A stretch of 28,017 nucleotides of DNA from a virus, in IMG/VR virus record IMGVR_UViG_3300033571_005202, positions 1-28,017 of that record; one strand, 5' to 3'. The position numbers and the translations under genes are program-made. Position 1 is the stretch's first letter, and each line of letters starts with the position of its first letter. Positions 11,929-20,477 of the stretch are shown here, in pieces. The notes under the pieces are model-generated. The model was not told where the DNA came from. It saw only the letters and a list, made by a program, of their open reading frames with translations, and did not search any database.

Positions 11929-13640
11929 TGCACATACAATTTAACAAAATTCGTTATAAAAATATAATGTCCGTAGGCAATCAGTTTATTGAAATTGATC
12001 TCGGGCGCTCAAAGACGACACTCATCAGTGGAGCAAATGGGACTTCCAAATCAACATTTATTGAAGCAATTGTATTTGCACTTTATGGTAAACCATTTCG
12101 GAAAATTAATAAACCTCAGTTAATTAATAGCATCAACCAGAAAGAACTTCTTGTTGAACTTGAGTTTTCTATTAATACAGACAAGTATTTGATCAAAAGA
12201 GGTATGAAACCGAATGTATTCGAGATCTGGAAAAATAATGATCTCGTAAATAAGGATGCCGCTACGAGAGACTATCAAGAATATTTGGAACAAAACATCA
12301 TCAAGATGAGTTTCAAATCATTCTCACAAATTGTCATTCTTGGAAGTGCTACATATGTACCTTTCATGGAACTACCTGCTGGTCAACGAAGAGAAATCAT
12401 TGAAGACCTTTTGGATATTCAAGTTTTCAGCACAATGAATATTCTATTGAAAGAGAAAATTGCGGATAACAAGACCAATATTACAGACAATAATTATTCT
12501 ATTGATCTTTTGAAAACTCGCATTGAAGCCGCCAAGGAACATAACGAGGAAATTCAGAGGATTAAGGAGACGGAAGTCGAGAAAATCAAAGGTAAAATTG
12601 AAGAAAATTTAAACAGTATCGAAATTGAAAAACAAGTAATTGAAAAGCTAGAAACAGAAATCACTGAACTTTCTGATTTGATTACAGATAAAGCAAAACA
12701 GAAGAAAACACTAGAACAAGCTAAAAACCTTCTGTATGAACTATCATCAAAGTACAAATCATATATTGATGAAATTTCATTTTACTCAAATCATGATAAC
12801 TGTCCAACTTGTAAACAAGGTATTGAACACGACTTTAAAGAACACATTGTCTCAGAACGAACAGAGAAGAATGCAGAATTGACTGGTGGTATTGATCAAT
12901 TGAAAACTCGCATTGAAACAGTTGAAACTAGACTAAATGAAATCTCGGATGTTGAGGATAAAATACAAAAACTGCACAATACAGCAAATGAACATCGACT
13001 TCAAGTAAAGATTATGATTGGTCAATTAAAGTCATTTAAAAAGGAACTTGAAAATGCCGAACGTGAAGTTGAAGAAATTGACCAGACAAAGATCCTTGAA
13101 TTTATGAGTGATCTGACTAAAAAACAAGAAGAGCAGACTGAATTATATGAAAATCGCGAAACGCTGGGTATTGTAGGAACAATGCTAAAAGATGGCGGCA
13201 TCAAGACAAGTATCATCAAAACATACATTCCAATCATGAACAAGTTAATCAATCAATATCTTTCAGAGTTTGAACTATTTGTTGATTTTAACCTTGACGA
13301 GAACTTTAACGAAACTATTAAATCAAGGTTCCGCGATACATTCTCCTTCGCGTCATTCTCCGAAGGTGAAAAAATGCGCATTTCACTCTCCATCATGTTT
13401 ACATGGAGAGCAATTGCAAAACTAAGAAACTCTGTGTCTACAAATCTCCTTATCATGGATGAGACACTGGATGGACCATCTGATGCCGATGGTGTTGAAT
13501 CATTGATTGACATTCTACACAAGATGAACGGAAATGATAACATCTTTATTATCTCGCACAGAGGTCAACAATTCTCCGAAAAATTTGATGATCACATTCG
13601 GTTTGAAAAGATTAAAAACTTCACGCAAATTGCAGCTTGA
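11928..13640 (+). CDS. 46: gp46 recombination ATPase subunit (Rad50/SbcC-like)
   Basis: ATPase half of the end-resection complex with gp47. 570 residues (T4 gp46 560). The N-terminal ATPase lobe has the P-loop at 35-42, GANGTSKS. A long coiled coil (about 180-450) is split by the zinc hook CPTC at 292-295. The C-terminal lobe has the signature FASFSEGEKMRISLS, Walker B LLIMDETLDG and FIISHR. The P-loop has Ser40 where the consensus GxxGxGKS has the last Gly, which is unusual. Everything else is intact, so I expect an active protein. Confidence 0.93.
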   Translation: MHIQFNKIRYKNIMSVGNQFIEIDLGRSKTTLISGANGTSKSTFIEAIVFALYGKPFRKINKPQLINSINQKELLVELEFSINTDKYLIKRGMKPNVFEIWKNNDLVNKDAATRDYQEYLEQNIIKMSFKSFSQIVILGSATYVPFMELPAGQRREIIEDLLDIQVFSTMNILLKEKIADNKTNITDNNYSIDLLKTRIEAAKEHNEEIQRIKETEVEKIKGKIEENLNSIEIEKQVIEKLETEITELSDLITDKAKQKKTLEQAKNLLYELSSKYKSYIDEISFYSNHDNCPTCKQGIEHDFKEHIVSERTEKNAELTGGIDQLKTRIETVETRLNEISDVEDKIQKLHNTANEHRLQVKIMIGQLKSFKKELENAEREVEEIDQTKILEFMSDLTKKQEEQTELYENRETLGIVGTMLKDGGIKTSIIKTYIPIMNKLINQYLSEFELFVDFNLDENFNETIKSRFRDTFSFASFSEGEKMRISLSIMFTWRAIAKLRNSVSTNLLIMDETLDGPSDADGVESLIDILHKMNGNDNIFIISHRGQQFSEKFDDHIRFEKIKNFTQIAA

Positions 13641-13642
13641 TG

Positions 13643-13671
13643 TTGACAAATCTATCACTATGTGATAGGAT
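13643..13671 (+). promoter_or_regulatory. Sigma-70-type promoter for DNA polymerase
   Basis: TTGACA (13643-13648), 17-base spacer, TAGGAT (13666-13671), 31 bases before the gp43 ATG. The spacer is filled by a palindrome. Confidence 0.7.
13652..13668. promoter_or_regulatory. Operator-like palindrome inside the gp43 promoter
   Basis: CTATCAC-TAT-GTGATAG is a perfect 7-bp inverted repeat with a 3-base centre, lying between the -35 and -10 and covering the first half of the -10. This is where a repressor dimer would block polymerase. It is upstream of the expected transcript start, so it would act as DNA, unlike the T4 gp43 RNA operator. Confidence 0.6.
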
Positions 13672-13701
13672 AAAACAAATACATTACAATAAGAGGTACT
13701 T

Positions 13702-16239
13702 ATGTCTTCATTCTATACATCTGTTGAACGCAGCGGTAATATGATTTTATGGCGGGGCTATGAAAATAACCGCCGCTTTTCTCGTAAGGTTAAATATGAA
13801 CCATCACTATTCATTCCAACCAAAGAAGAAACCTCATACAAATCATTGATTGGCAACCATGCTATCAAATCAAAACAGTTTGATACTATGAATGATGCCA
13901 AGGAATATGTTGAACGATACAAGGAAGTATCCAACTTTCAGGTTTATGGCAATACAAACTTTGTCCAACAATTCATTCAGGAAAAATATCCAAATAACAT
14001 TGATTTTGACATGAACCAAATCAATATCTTTTCATTTGACATCGAAGTTGATATTTCGCAAAAACTTCCAGACATGGAAACTGCTGATAATGAAATCACT
14101 TCTATCGCAATCAAATCATCCAAATCAGATACATATCATCTACTTGGTCGCAAAGACTATGATAAGTCAAAAACACTATCGGGTATCGACCCCGAACACA
14201 TCCAATTCATGAAATTTGATAATGAACGTGATCTGCTTCGGCGCTTCATTCAAATCTGGACCAATGACTTTCCAGATATTGTGACTGGATGGAACGTGGA
14301 ATACTTCGACATTTACTATATCATCACTCGGATTATCCACCTGTTTGGCGAGGAAAAGGCTAAGGAACTATCTCCTTGGGGCTATATCCGAAAAGTCACA
14401 ACTGAAATCTTCAACCGTAATCAATCAACATATAACATCTCTGGTATCAATATCATTGACTATATGGATGCATTCAAGAAGTTCGGTTACAAATATGGCA
14501 CGCAAGAGACATACAAACTCGACCATATTGCGCACGTTGTTCTTGGCAAAAAGAAACTCGATTATTCCGAATATGGTTCATTGACCGAACTGTATAATCA
14601 AAACCCACAACTTTACCTTGACTATAACCTAATCGACACTCAACTTATTCAGTTGATGGAAGACGAAACTGCTCTCCTTGCTCTTGTCTTGACTGTTGCA
14701 TATGGTGGTGGCGTCAACTATTCCGATGCATTTGGAACCGTTGGCATCTGGGAATCAATCCTTTATCGTAAACTAATGACCAAAAACTTGGTTCCACCTG
14801 TTAAATCAGGTCCAGGTGAAAAACTTGGCGAACTCGTTGGTGGATACGTGAAAGATCCAGATACTGGATTAAAAGAATGGATTGTGTCTTTTGACCTTAA
14901 CTCACTATATCCACACCTAATGCTTCAATACAACATGTCACCAGAAACATATATTCTAGATCAACGTGAATATGTTTCACAGGAAATGGTATTGAATGAT
15001 GAATATAGGAATGCAAATCCCGATTACTCGGTCTGTGCAAATGGTGTATGTTTTACCAACAAGAAACTTGGTATCATCCCAGAAATCATTGAAGAATATT
15101 ATGCCAATCGTAAAAAAGTAAAACAGGAAATGCTTCGTATTGAACAACTTGAACAAGATACCAGTGATCCTGTCAAGAAAAAGGAATACAAGAAGCAAAT
15201 CACGCAGTTACACAATTCACAGATGGCTATTAAAATTGCTATGAACAGCTTGTATGGTGCAACCGCTAACCGTTACTTCCTATACTATATTGCGGAAATG
15301 GCAGAGGCTATTACAACATCTGGTCAACTTTCAATTCGGTATTCACAGAAATCTATTAATGAATATCTAAATTCCGTTTTGAAAACCACCAGTAAAGATT
15401 ATGTATCTTATGTCGACACAGACTCTAACTATGTAAACATGGCTCCACTGATCGAAAAGGTGTTTGGAACTACAAAGATCACACGTGATCAAGGTGAAAA
15501 GTTCCTTGATGCCGTTTCAAAGGAAAAACTTGAACCTGCTATCCAAGAAGGTTATGAAAAACTTGCATGGATCATGGGTGCATACCGTAATGCAATGTCC
15601 ATGAAACGTGAAAAGATCACGGACAAGACTATATTCATCGCCAAGAAGCGCTATATCATGAATGTTCTGAACTCCGAAGGTGTGCATTATGCAAAACCAA
15701 AAATCTCGGTCACCGGTGTTGAATCCGTTCGGTCTTCTACTCCAGAAGTCTGCCGGAACAAAATGGAAGATGCATTCAAAGTGTTCTTGAATGGAACAGA
15801 ACGTGATGCACAGGACTTCATTGAAAACTTCCGCAGTGAATTTTCATCGCTACCTGCTGCACAAGTTGCCAAAACATCTGGGACAGACGACATTGGTAAA
15901 TTCACGGATCGTCAAGGTTGGTATACTAAAGGTTGCCCAATTCATGTCCGTGGTGCAATTCTATACAATAAGTTCCTTTCTGACAGAGGTCTAAATAACA
16001 AGTACGAGACAATTAGGTCAGGTGATAAAGTGAAATTTGTATATCTAAAAATGCCAAATCCGGTTCGCGAAAATGTTATCGCGTTCCCTGGATATCTTCC
16101 AACTGAACTTGGTATTGATAGATATGTTGATTATGATACTCAATTTGACAAAGTTTTCCTAAAACCACTTGAAATTGTCCTAGAAGCCATGGGATGGACT
16201 TCTAAAAAAGTCGATACACTTGAAAACTTTTTTGGTTGA
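13702..16239 (+). CDS. 43: gp43 replicative DNA polymerase (family B)
   Basis: Replicates phage DNA and proofreads. 845 residues (T4 898). Exonuclease motifs: FDIEV with D113 and E115, TGWNVEYFDIYYI, and YNLIDTQLI. Polymerase motifs: A, SFDLNSLYPHLM with D398; B, KIAMNSLYGATANRYF; C, YVDTDSNYV at 570-578 with D572 and D574. Motif C has Val where most family B enzymes have Gly (YGDTDS). The C-terminal end (MGWTSKKVDTLENFFG) fits the clamp-binding tail of T4 gp43. GAGGTA lies 6 bases before the ATG. It has its own promoter and is unsplit by introns or inteins. Confidence 0.96.
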   Translation: MSSFYTSVERSGNMILWRGYENNRRFSRKVKYEPSLFIPTKEETSYKSLIGNHAIKSKQFDTMNDAKEYVERYKEVSNFQVYGNTNFVQQFIQEKYPNNIDFDMNQINIFSFDIEVDISQKLPDMETADNEITSIAIKSSKSDTYHLLGRKDYDKSKTLSGIDPEHIQFMKFDNERDLLRRFIQIWTNDFPDIVTGWNVEYFDIYYIITRIIHLFGEEKAKELSPWGYIRKVTTEIFNRNQSTYNISGINIIDYMDAFKKFGYKYGTQETYKLDHIAHVVLGKKKLDYSEYGSLTELYNQNPQLYLDYNLIDTQLIQLMEDETALLALVLTVAYGGGVNYSDAFGTVGIWESILYRKLMTKNLVPPVKSGPGEKLGELVGGYVKDPDTGLKEWIVSFDLNSLYPHLMLQYNMSPETYILDQREYVSQEMVLNDEYRNANPDYSVCANGVCFTNKKLGIIPEIIEEYYANRKKVKQEMLRIEQLEQDTSDPVKKKEYKKQITQLHNSQMAIKIAMNSLYGATANRYFLYYIAEMAEAITTSGQLSIRYSQKSINEYLNSVLKTTSKDYVSYVDTDSNYVNMAPLIEKVFGTTKITRDQGEKFLDAVSKEKLEPAIQEGYEKLAWIMGAYRNAMSMKREKITDKTIFIAKKRYIMNVLNSEGVHYAKPKISVTGVESVRSSTPEVCRNKMEDAFKVFLNGTERDAQDFIENFRSEFSSLPAAQVAKTSGTDDIGKFTDRQGWYTKGCPIHVRGAILYNKFLSDRGLNNKYETIRSGDKVKFVYLKMPNPVRENVIAFPGYLPTELGIDRYVDYDTQFDKVFLKPLEIVLEAMGWTSKKVDTLENFFG

Positions 16240-16263
16240 CAAATAAGTATCCTATGTTAAAGT
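16236..16263 (+). promoter_or_regulatory. Putative promoter for the hypermodification cluster
   Basis: TTGACA (16236-16241) overlaps the gp43 stop; TAAAGT follows after 16 bases (16258-16263). The -35 is perfect, the -10 matches four of six. AGGAG at 16284 and ATG at 16295 follow. Confidence 0.45.
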
Positions 16264-16294
16264 TATCTAAATAGATTTATTTTAGGAGTAAAGC

Positions 16295-16612
16295 ATGAAA
16301 GAACATGTAAATGATACATCCAAAGATTATGATCATATGATTGGTTATGTAGCCGAAGAAAATATCAATAAAGGATCATTGAATGAGTTCCTTGGTGAAA
16401 AACCCAAAGAATACAAACCAGAGGTCAAGAAAAAAGAGCGCGATAATGAATTTCCTGAAGATTGGCAAAAGCTTCTTGTAAACTTTCATTCTGAAAAAGA
16501 TTATATTGACTTTATGAATAAAATTGGAAGTAAACCTGTTCCGAAATTAAAAGGTCTAATTTATGAAAAGCCAGGTGATAAATCCGCATTTTCCGACTTC
16601 TTTGGAGACTAA
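16295..16612 (+). CDS. Small protein with a W-x-V-x-F domain, 105 residues
   Basis: Unknown function. The N-terminal half is charged (KPKEYKPEVKKKERDNEF); the C-terminal half has WQKLLVNFHSEKDYIDFM followed by IGSKPVPKLKGLIYEKP. This strand-helix pattern also appears in the next gene (WKQIVIKFKNKEDREHFA ... YKLTDRTDVVSYPDRP), so the two proteins share one small domain. I recall similar modules in ParB-like and modification-associated phage proteins, without a known activity. AGGAG stands 6 bases before the ATG. First gene of the cluster that leads into the TAGT glycosyltransferase. Confidence 0.7.
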   Translation: MKEHVNDTSKDYDHMIGYVAEENINKGSLNEFLGEKPKEYKPEVKKKERDNEFPEDWQKLLVNFHSEKDYIDFMNKIGSKPVPKLKGLIYEKPGDKSAFSDFFGD

Positions 16613-16614
16613 AT

Positions 16615-16932
16615 ATGAATACATTAATTGAAATTAATACAGTAGAAGAATTACAAAATCACTGGCGTGATCCTTATCTTCAATGGTGGGCTGCAGGTAT
16701 GCCAAGTTTTAGACAGCCTGCAAAGGATCCTTGGAAACAAATCGTGATTAAATTTAAGAACAAAGAAGATCGTGAACACTTTGCACAAGTATTTGGTTAT
16801 AAACTAACTGACAGAACTGACGTTGTGTCTTATCCTGATAGACCTCGTGATCCAAATTCAATGAGTCGTTATGTCGAAGAAGGATACCAGCAAGATAAAT
16901 TTGAGGAGACTGATCAAGATGACGATGAATGA
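16615..16932 (+). CDS. Small protein with a W-x-V-x-F domain, 105 residues, paired with its neighbour
   Basis: Same length as the preceding protein and sharing its domain, here in the centre (WKQIVIKFKNKEDREHFA then GYKLTDRTDVVSYP). The N-terminal part, WRDPYLQWWAAGMPSFRQPA, is Trp-rich and the C-terminus is strongly acidic (DKFEETDQDDDE). The tandem pair may be an old duplication. Its last 14 bases overlap the start of the TAGT glycosyltransferase in another frame, implying linked translation and perhaps a partner role for that enzyme. The function is unknown. Confidence 0.7.
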   Translation: MNTLIEINTVEELQNHWRDPYLQWWAAGMPSFRQPAKDPWKQIVIKFKNKEDREHFAQVFGYKLTDRTDVVSYPDRPRDPNSMSRYVEEGYQQDKFEETDQDDDE

Positions 16933-17869
16933 TAATCCAAGATATCCAATTTATATTATCTCTAAAGGTCGTTGGGAATCAAGACATACCTCTCGTACAC
17001 TAGATAAGATGGGCGTTCCATATTATCTCGCTGTAGAACCACAAGAATATGATAACTATGTCAAAGCCGTCGGCAAAGAAAAGGTCCTGGCACTTCCATT
17101 CAGCAATCATGGTCTTGGTTCTGGACCAGCAAGAAATTGGTGCTGGGAACATTCAAAGGTCAATGGTTTCAAGCGCCACTGGCTAATGGATGATAACATG
17201 CTCGACTTTTATCGTCTCCATAATAACAAGCGCTATCGTGTCGATAAAGGTTCGGCAATTTTCCGTGCAGCAGAAGATTTTGTTGACCGATTTGAAAATA
17301 TTGCACTATCTGGTTTCCAGTATAAATTCTTTGCAATTGACGATTGTGCTTATCCACCATATATTCTTAATACACGGATCATGTCTTGTTTCCTAATTGA
17401 TAATGATTGTCCTGTCATGTGGCGCGGCAAATACAACGAAGACGTTGACCTTTCAATTCGTGTTTTGAAAGAAGGTCTTTGCACAATGTTATTCTATTCG
17501 TTCCTCTGCGGTAAACTTCGGACTGGTACAGTAAAAGGTGGTAATACTACTGAAATCTATAATAACTATCAGGAAGATGCATCATATAATAAATCCAAGA
17601 TGCTTTATGAAATGCATCCAGACTGTGTTGAACTTGTAGAAAAATATGGTCGTGCACACCACCATGTAAACCTTGATAAAATCATAAATAAGTTCGGCCA
17701 ACCAGCAAGACAAAATGTTCCAATCTTGAAAAAAGATGTTGACATTTTGAATAAAGTAGATAATTATGGGATGGAGTTGTTCCGTAACTATGGGACCGAC
17801 AATACATTTTCAGAGCCTTCATTCAGTCTAAATGACTACCCTAAAGGCAGAAATTCTATTCACGAATAA
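16919..17869 (+). CDS. TAGT-family glycosyltransferase (TET/JBP-associated, GT-A fold)
   Basis: Predicted to transfer a sugar to a hydroxylated pyrimidine in phage DNA. 316 residues. The opening YPIYIISKGRWESRHTSRTL (about 8-27) and MGVPYYLAVEPQEYDNYV are typical, followed by LPFSNHGLGSGPARNWCWEH, the metal and nucleotide site WLMDDNM with D91-D92, FRAAEDFVDRFENIALSGFQ and the acceptor-side block MWRGKYNEDVDLSIRVL. This order matches my recollection of TAGT proteins found beside TET/JBP dioxygenases in phages. No TET or cytosine C5-methyltransferase gene lies in this window, so the base it modifies is unknown. ATG 16919 has GAGGAG 10 bases upstream; a longer frame has no support. Confidence 0.8.
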   Translation: MTMNDNPRYPIYIISKGRWESRHTSRTLDKMGVPYYLAVEPQEYDNYVKAVGKEKVLALPFSNHGLGSGPARNWCWEHSKVNGFKRHWLMDDNMLDFYRLHNNKRYRVDKGSAIFRAAEDFVDRFENIALSGFQYKFFAIDDCAYPPYILNTRIMSCFLIDNDCPVMWRGKYNEDVDLSIRVLKEGLCTMLFYSFLCGKLRTGTVKGGNTTEIYNNYQEDASYNKSKMLYEMHPDCVELVEKYGRAHHHVNLDKIINKFGQPARQNVPILKKDVDILNKVDNYGMELFRNYGTDNTFSEPSFSLNDYPKGRNSIHE

Positions 17870-17891
17870 CCGAAATATTAAGGAGAAAAGA

Positions 17892-18848
17892 ATGAGCAAA
17901 ATTATGATCACAGGCGGCGCTGGTTTCATCGCGTTCCATCTAGCATCTAGTTTGAAAGAAAAAGGTCACGAGGTTTTTGGGTTTGATAATTTCAATGATT
18001 ATTATGATCCAAGTTTAAAGAGGGCTCGTGTTGAAGAACTAGGTAAGATCGGTGTTCCAGTTTACACTGCCGATCTTCGGATAAAATCCGATCTAGACGA
18101 ACTAGTTAGAACAGAGCAGCCAGATGTAGTTATGCATCTTGCGGCACATGCTGGTGTCCGGCATTCTATGGAAAATCCTAGTGTTTACATTGAAAACAAT
18201 ATTGTCGGAACACAAAATCTAATTGACGTATGTGAAAAATATGGTGTTTCAAACTTGGTTTATGCTTCCACATCATGTGTCATGGCTGGAAATACACTCC
18301 CTTGGAAAGAGGATGAACCTACAGGTCACCAATTAAATCCATATGGTTATTCCAAACGAACAAATGAATGCCAATTCAAGGTTGCAAAAATTGATAATGT
18401 AATTGGTCTGCGATTCTTTACAGTTTATGGACCATGGGGTCGACCAGATATGGCACTATTTACGTTCACAAAAAATATCCTAGACTCAAAATCAATTGAT
18501 GTTTACAATTATGGAGACATGAAGCGTGACTTTACATATGTAGATGATATTGTACAAGGCATTGAAATTGTAATCAACCGTGTACTTTCTGTTGACAAAC
18601 CAATTAATGAGATATATAATATCGGTTATGGGGAACAAGTAAATCTGATGGACTTTATTTACGAGATTGAAAAGAACTTTGGTAAGGTTGCTGAAAAGAA
18701 CTTTCTCCCGTTACACCCCGCCGATACACAAGAAACCTGGTCTGACACAACAAAATTGCAGCAACTTGGTTATAAATCAACAACTCCTATGGAAGTAGGT
18801 GTAGAGAAATTCTCGAATTGGTATAAACACTATTATAAGGTAAATTGA
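17892..18848 (+). CDS. NAD-dependent nucleotide-sugar epimerase (UDP-glucuronate 4-epimerase-like)
   Basis: Extended short-chain dehydrogenase of 318 residues. The Rossmann motif GGAGFIAFHLA is at 7-17. FDNFNDYYDPSLKRARVEEL near 30-50 is typical of UDP-glucuronate 4-epimerases (CapI/LpsL type). The catalytic set is ASTSC and YGYSK (YxxxK). RFFTVYGPWGRPDMALFTFT and DFTYVDDIV are substrate-binding blocks. UDP-glucuronate to UDP-galacturonate is the best guess; UDP-xylose/arabinose or UDP-glucose epimerisation cannot be excluded. The following gene resembles UDP-glucose dehydrogenase, which makes UDP-glucuronate, so the pair forms a short pathway. AAGGAG precedes ATG 17892. Confidence 0.8.
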   Translation: MSKIMITGGAGFIAFHLASSLKEKGHEVFGFDNFNDYYDPSLKRARVEELGKIGVPVYTADLRIKSDLDELVRTEQPDVVMHLAAHAGVRHSMENPSVYIENNIVGTQNLIDVCEKYGVSNLVYASTSCVMAGNTLPWKEDEPTGHQLNPYGYSKRTNECQFKVAKIDNVIGLRFFTVYGPWGRPDMALFTFTKNILDSKSIDVYNYGDMKRDFTYVDDIVQGIEIVINRVLSVDKPINEIYNIGYGEQVNLMDFIYEIEKNFGKVAEKNFLPLHPADTQETWSDTTKLQQLGYKSTTPMEVGVEKFSNWYKHYYKVN

Positions 18849-18849
18849 T

Positions 18850-19695
18850 ATGAAAAAATTGAAAATGGCTATTGTCGGGCATGGGTTCGTCGGTGCAGCC
18901 GTAGATTATGGGTTCCCAGATAGTAATTGTAATAAAACAATAATTGATCCAAAATATGGAACTAGAGTTGCAGATTTAGTCGGATCTGATATTGAAGTTG
19001 CATTTGTTTGTGTTCCAACTCCGATGGGAAGAGCTGCAAGCATTGATGCTACAATCTTAATTTCTGCGGTCAGTGATCTTCTGACATATACAAATGCTAT
19101 GGTTGTAATCAAATCAACAGTCATTCCAAGTATTGTTGGTGAACTTGCCAAAGATCCAAGAGTCATTTACAATCCTGAATTTTTGACTGAAAAGGCTGCA
19201 AATGAGGATTTTGTCAATCCGATTATGCACGTATTTGGTGGTGAAGCTGAACAAACTGAAAGACTTGAAAAGATCTATACCAAATATAGCGCCTGCAAAC
19301 CATGCCCAGTTTACCATATGACTGCGGAAGAAGCAAGTTTTGTCAAATATGGTATGAATTCATTTCTTGCTTCAAAGGTTCTTTGGTTTAATCAGTTCCA
19401 TGGTATTGTTGAAAAATTTGGCGGGAATTATTCTACAATTATCAAGGCTATCGGAACTGATAAGCGAATTGGATCTTCGCATACAATGGTTCCGGGACAT
19501 GATGGTCGTAAAGGTTATGGTTCGGCGTGTTTTGCCAAAGATGTTCCCGCATTTGTAAAATTTGCGCAATCTGTCGGAAAAGACTTTACTGTTCTGAAAG
19601 AAGTGGCTATTGTAAATCAGAATATCCGAAATTCGTATGGTGAACCTCTTCCACGTGAAAAAGAACAACACGTTAGTTTTGATTATGACATCTGA
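18850..19695 (+). CDS. UDP-glucose 6-dehydrogenase-like enzyme lacking the C-terminal domain
   Basis: Oxidises UDP-glucose (or a related nucleotide sugar) to the uronic acid in two NAD-dependent steps. The 281 residues include the Rossmann start MAIVGHGFVGAAVDYG, FVCVPTP, the central helix block AEEASFVKYGMNSFLASKVLWFNQ with the catalytic Lys/Asn positions, and YGSACFAKD with the nucleophile Cys227 (family GGxCxPKD). Full-length enzymes have 390-450 residues; here the third domain, which closes over the UDP moiety, is absent. The frame stops cleanly and the next gene overlaps, so this is not a recent frameshift. It may be a compact phage form with altered donor binding. Confidence 0.8.
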   Translation: MKKLKMAIVGHGFVGAAVDYGFPDSNCNKTIIDPKYGTRVADLVGSDIEVAFVCVPTPMGRAASIDATILISAVSDLLTYTNAMVVIKSTVIPSIVGELAKDPRVIYNPEFLTEKAANEDFVNPIMHVFGGEAEQTERLEKIYTKYSACKPCPVYHMTAEEASFVKYGMNSFLASKVLWFNQFHGIVEKFGGNYSTIIKAIGTDKRIGSSHTMVPGHDGRKGYGSACFAKDVPAFVKFAQSVGKDFTVLKEVAIVNQNIRNSYGEPLPREKEQHVSFDYDI

Positions 19696-19999
19696 TAATT
19701 TCAATAAACTAACACCAGCTGAAACTGAAAGGCTTGCAATGCTTGCTGAAGAAGCTGCTGAGATTGTACAAATTGTTGGTAAAATTCTTCGGCATGGTTA
19801 TGATAGTTATAACCCAAATGCCGAAAAGATTACTAATAGAGTATTGCTCAATCAAGAAATAGTTGATCTTATGGCAGTGACTAAAGCAATGGTTATCAAC
19901 AATGATATTCATGATCAACATGTTGATGATATTTACAGAGCTTGGCAACGCAAATTAAAATGGTCGCATCATCAGGATAAAATTGATGCCAAAAGTTAA
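19685..19999 (+). CDS. MazG-like nucleotide pyrophosphohydrolase, first copy
   Basis: All-alpha NTP pyrophosphohydrolase fold. 104 residues with the metal-binding set EEAAEIVQIVGKILRHG near 16-32 and LNQEIVDLMAVTKAM near 57-71 (ExxE ... ExxD). Members hydrolyse non-canonical or normal (d)NTPs to monophosphates; phage versions may tune nucleotide pools or the alarmone ppGpp. ATG 19685 lies 11 bases before the previous gene's stop, and dCMP deaminase overlaps its end by 14 bases, so expression is tightly coupled. A second MazG-like gene is at 23701; the two are clearly different in sequence. Confidence 0.7.
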   Translation: MTSDNFNKLTPAETERLAMLAEEAAEIVQIVGKILRHGYDSYNPNAEKITNRVLLNQEIVDLMAVTKAMVINNDIHDQHVDDIYRAWQRKLKWSHHQDKIDAKS

Positions 20000-20477
20000 T
20001 TCTAAATGGGATACTCGGTTCATGAAGTTGGCTCGAGAAATTTCCACCTGGTCTAAAGATCCAAGTTCAAAGATTGGTGCGGTGATTGTCAATGATGATC
20101 GCCGCATTCTTGCTACTGGTTATAATGGGTTTCCAAAGGGTATTGAAGATACAGAGGAGCGATTAAATGATCGTGAACAAAAGTATCCACGAATAGTTCA
20201 TGCTGAAATGAATGCTCTCATGAATGCACTTTATAGTGGTGTTTCAGTCAAAGATGCTACAATTTATGTTTACGGGCTTCCAGTATGCCCTGAATGTACA
20301 AAATCTATTATCTCAGCAGGGATTAAACGTATTGTGATCTCACCCGATCCATATGTCTATATCACACCATGGACCGAAAAATGGAAAAATGTATCGTATA
20401 AAATGATACAGGAAGTCGGAGACATTAATGTGACATACGCAAATTCAGATAAATTGGACTGGACATTAGATGGCTAA
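19986..20477 (+). CDS. cd: Deoxycytidylate (dCMP) deaminase
   Basis: Converts dCMP to dUMP, feeding thymidylate or hydroxymethyl-dUMP synthesis. 163 residues; zinc site HAE at 72-74 (HAEMNALMNAL) and PVCPEC with C101 and C104; N-terminal DPSSKIGAVIVNDDRRIL and YNGFPKGIEDTEERL are typical of dCMP deaminases as opposed to cytidine deaminases. T4 Cd is 193 residues. ATG 19986 overlaps the MazG-like gene end. With dUTPase at 27120 it indicates control of the dUMP pool, which fits a phage that alters pyrimidines. Confidence 0.93.
   Translation: MPKVNSKWDTRFMKLAREISTWSKDPSSKIGAVIVNDDRRILATGYNGFPKGIEDTEERLNDREQKYPRIVHAEMNALMNALYSGVSVKDATIYVYGLPVCPECTKSIISAGIKRIVISPDPYVYITPWTEKWKNVSYKMIQEVGDINVTYANSDKLDWTLDG

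Noticed and set aside
17169-17396. Short frames on both strands within the TAGT gene
   Set aside because: No ribosome binding sites, no domains, and the TAGT reading frame is complete.
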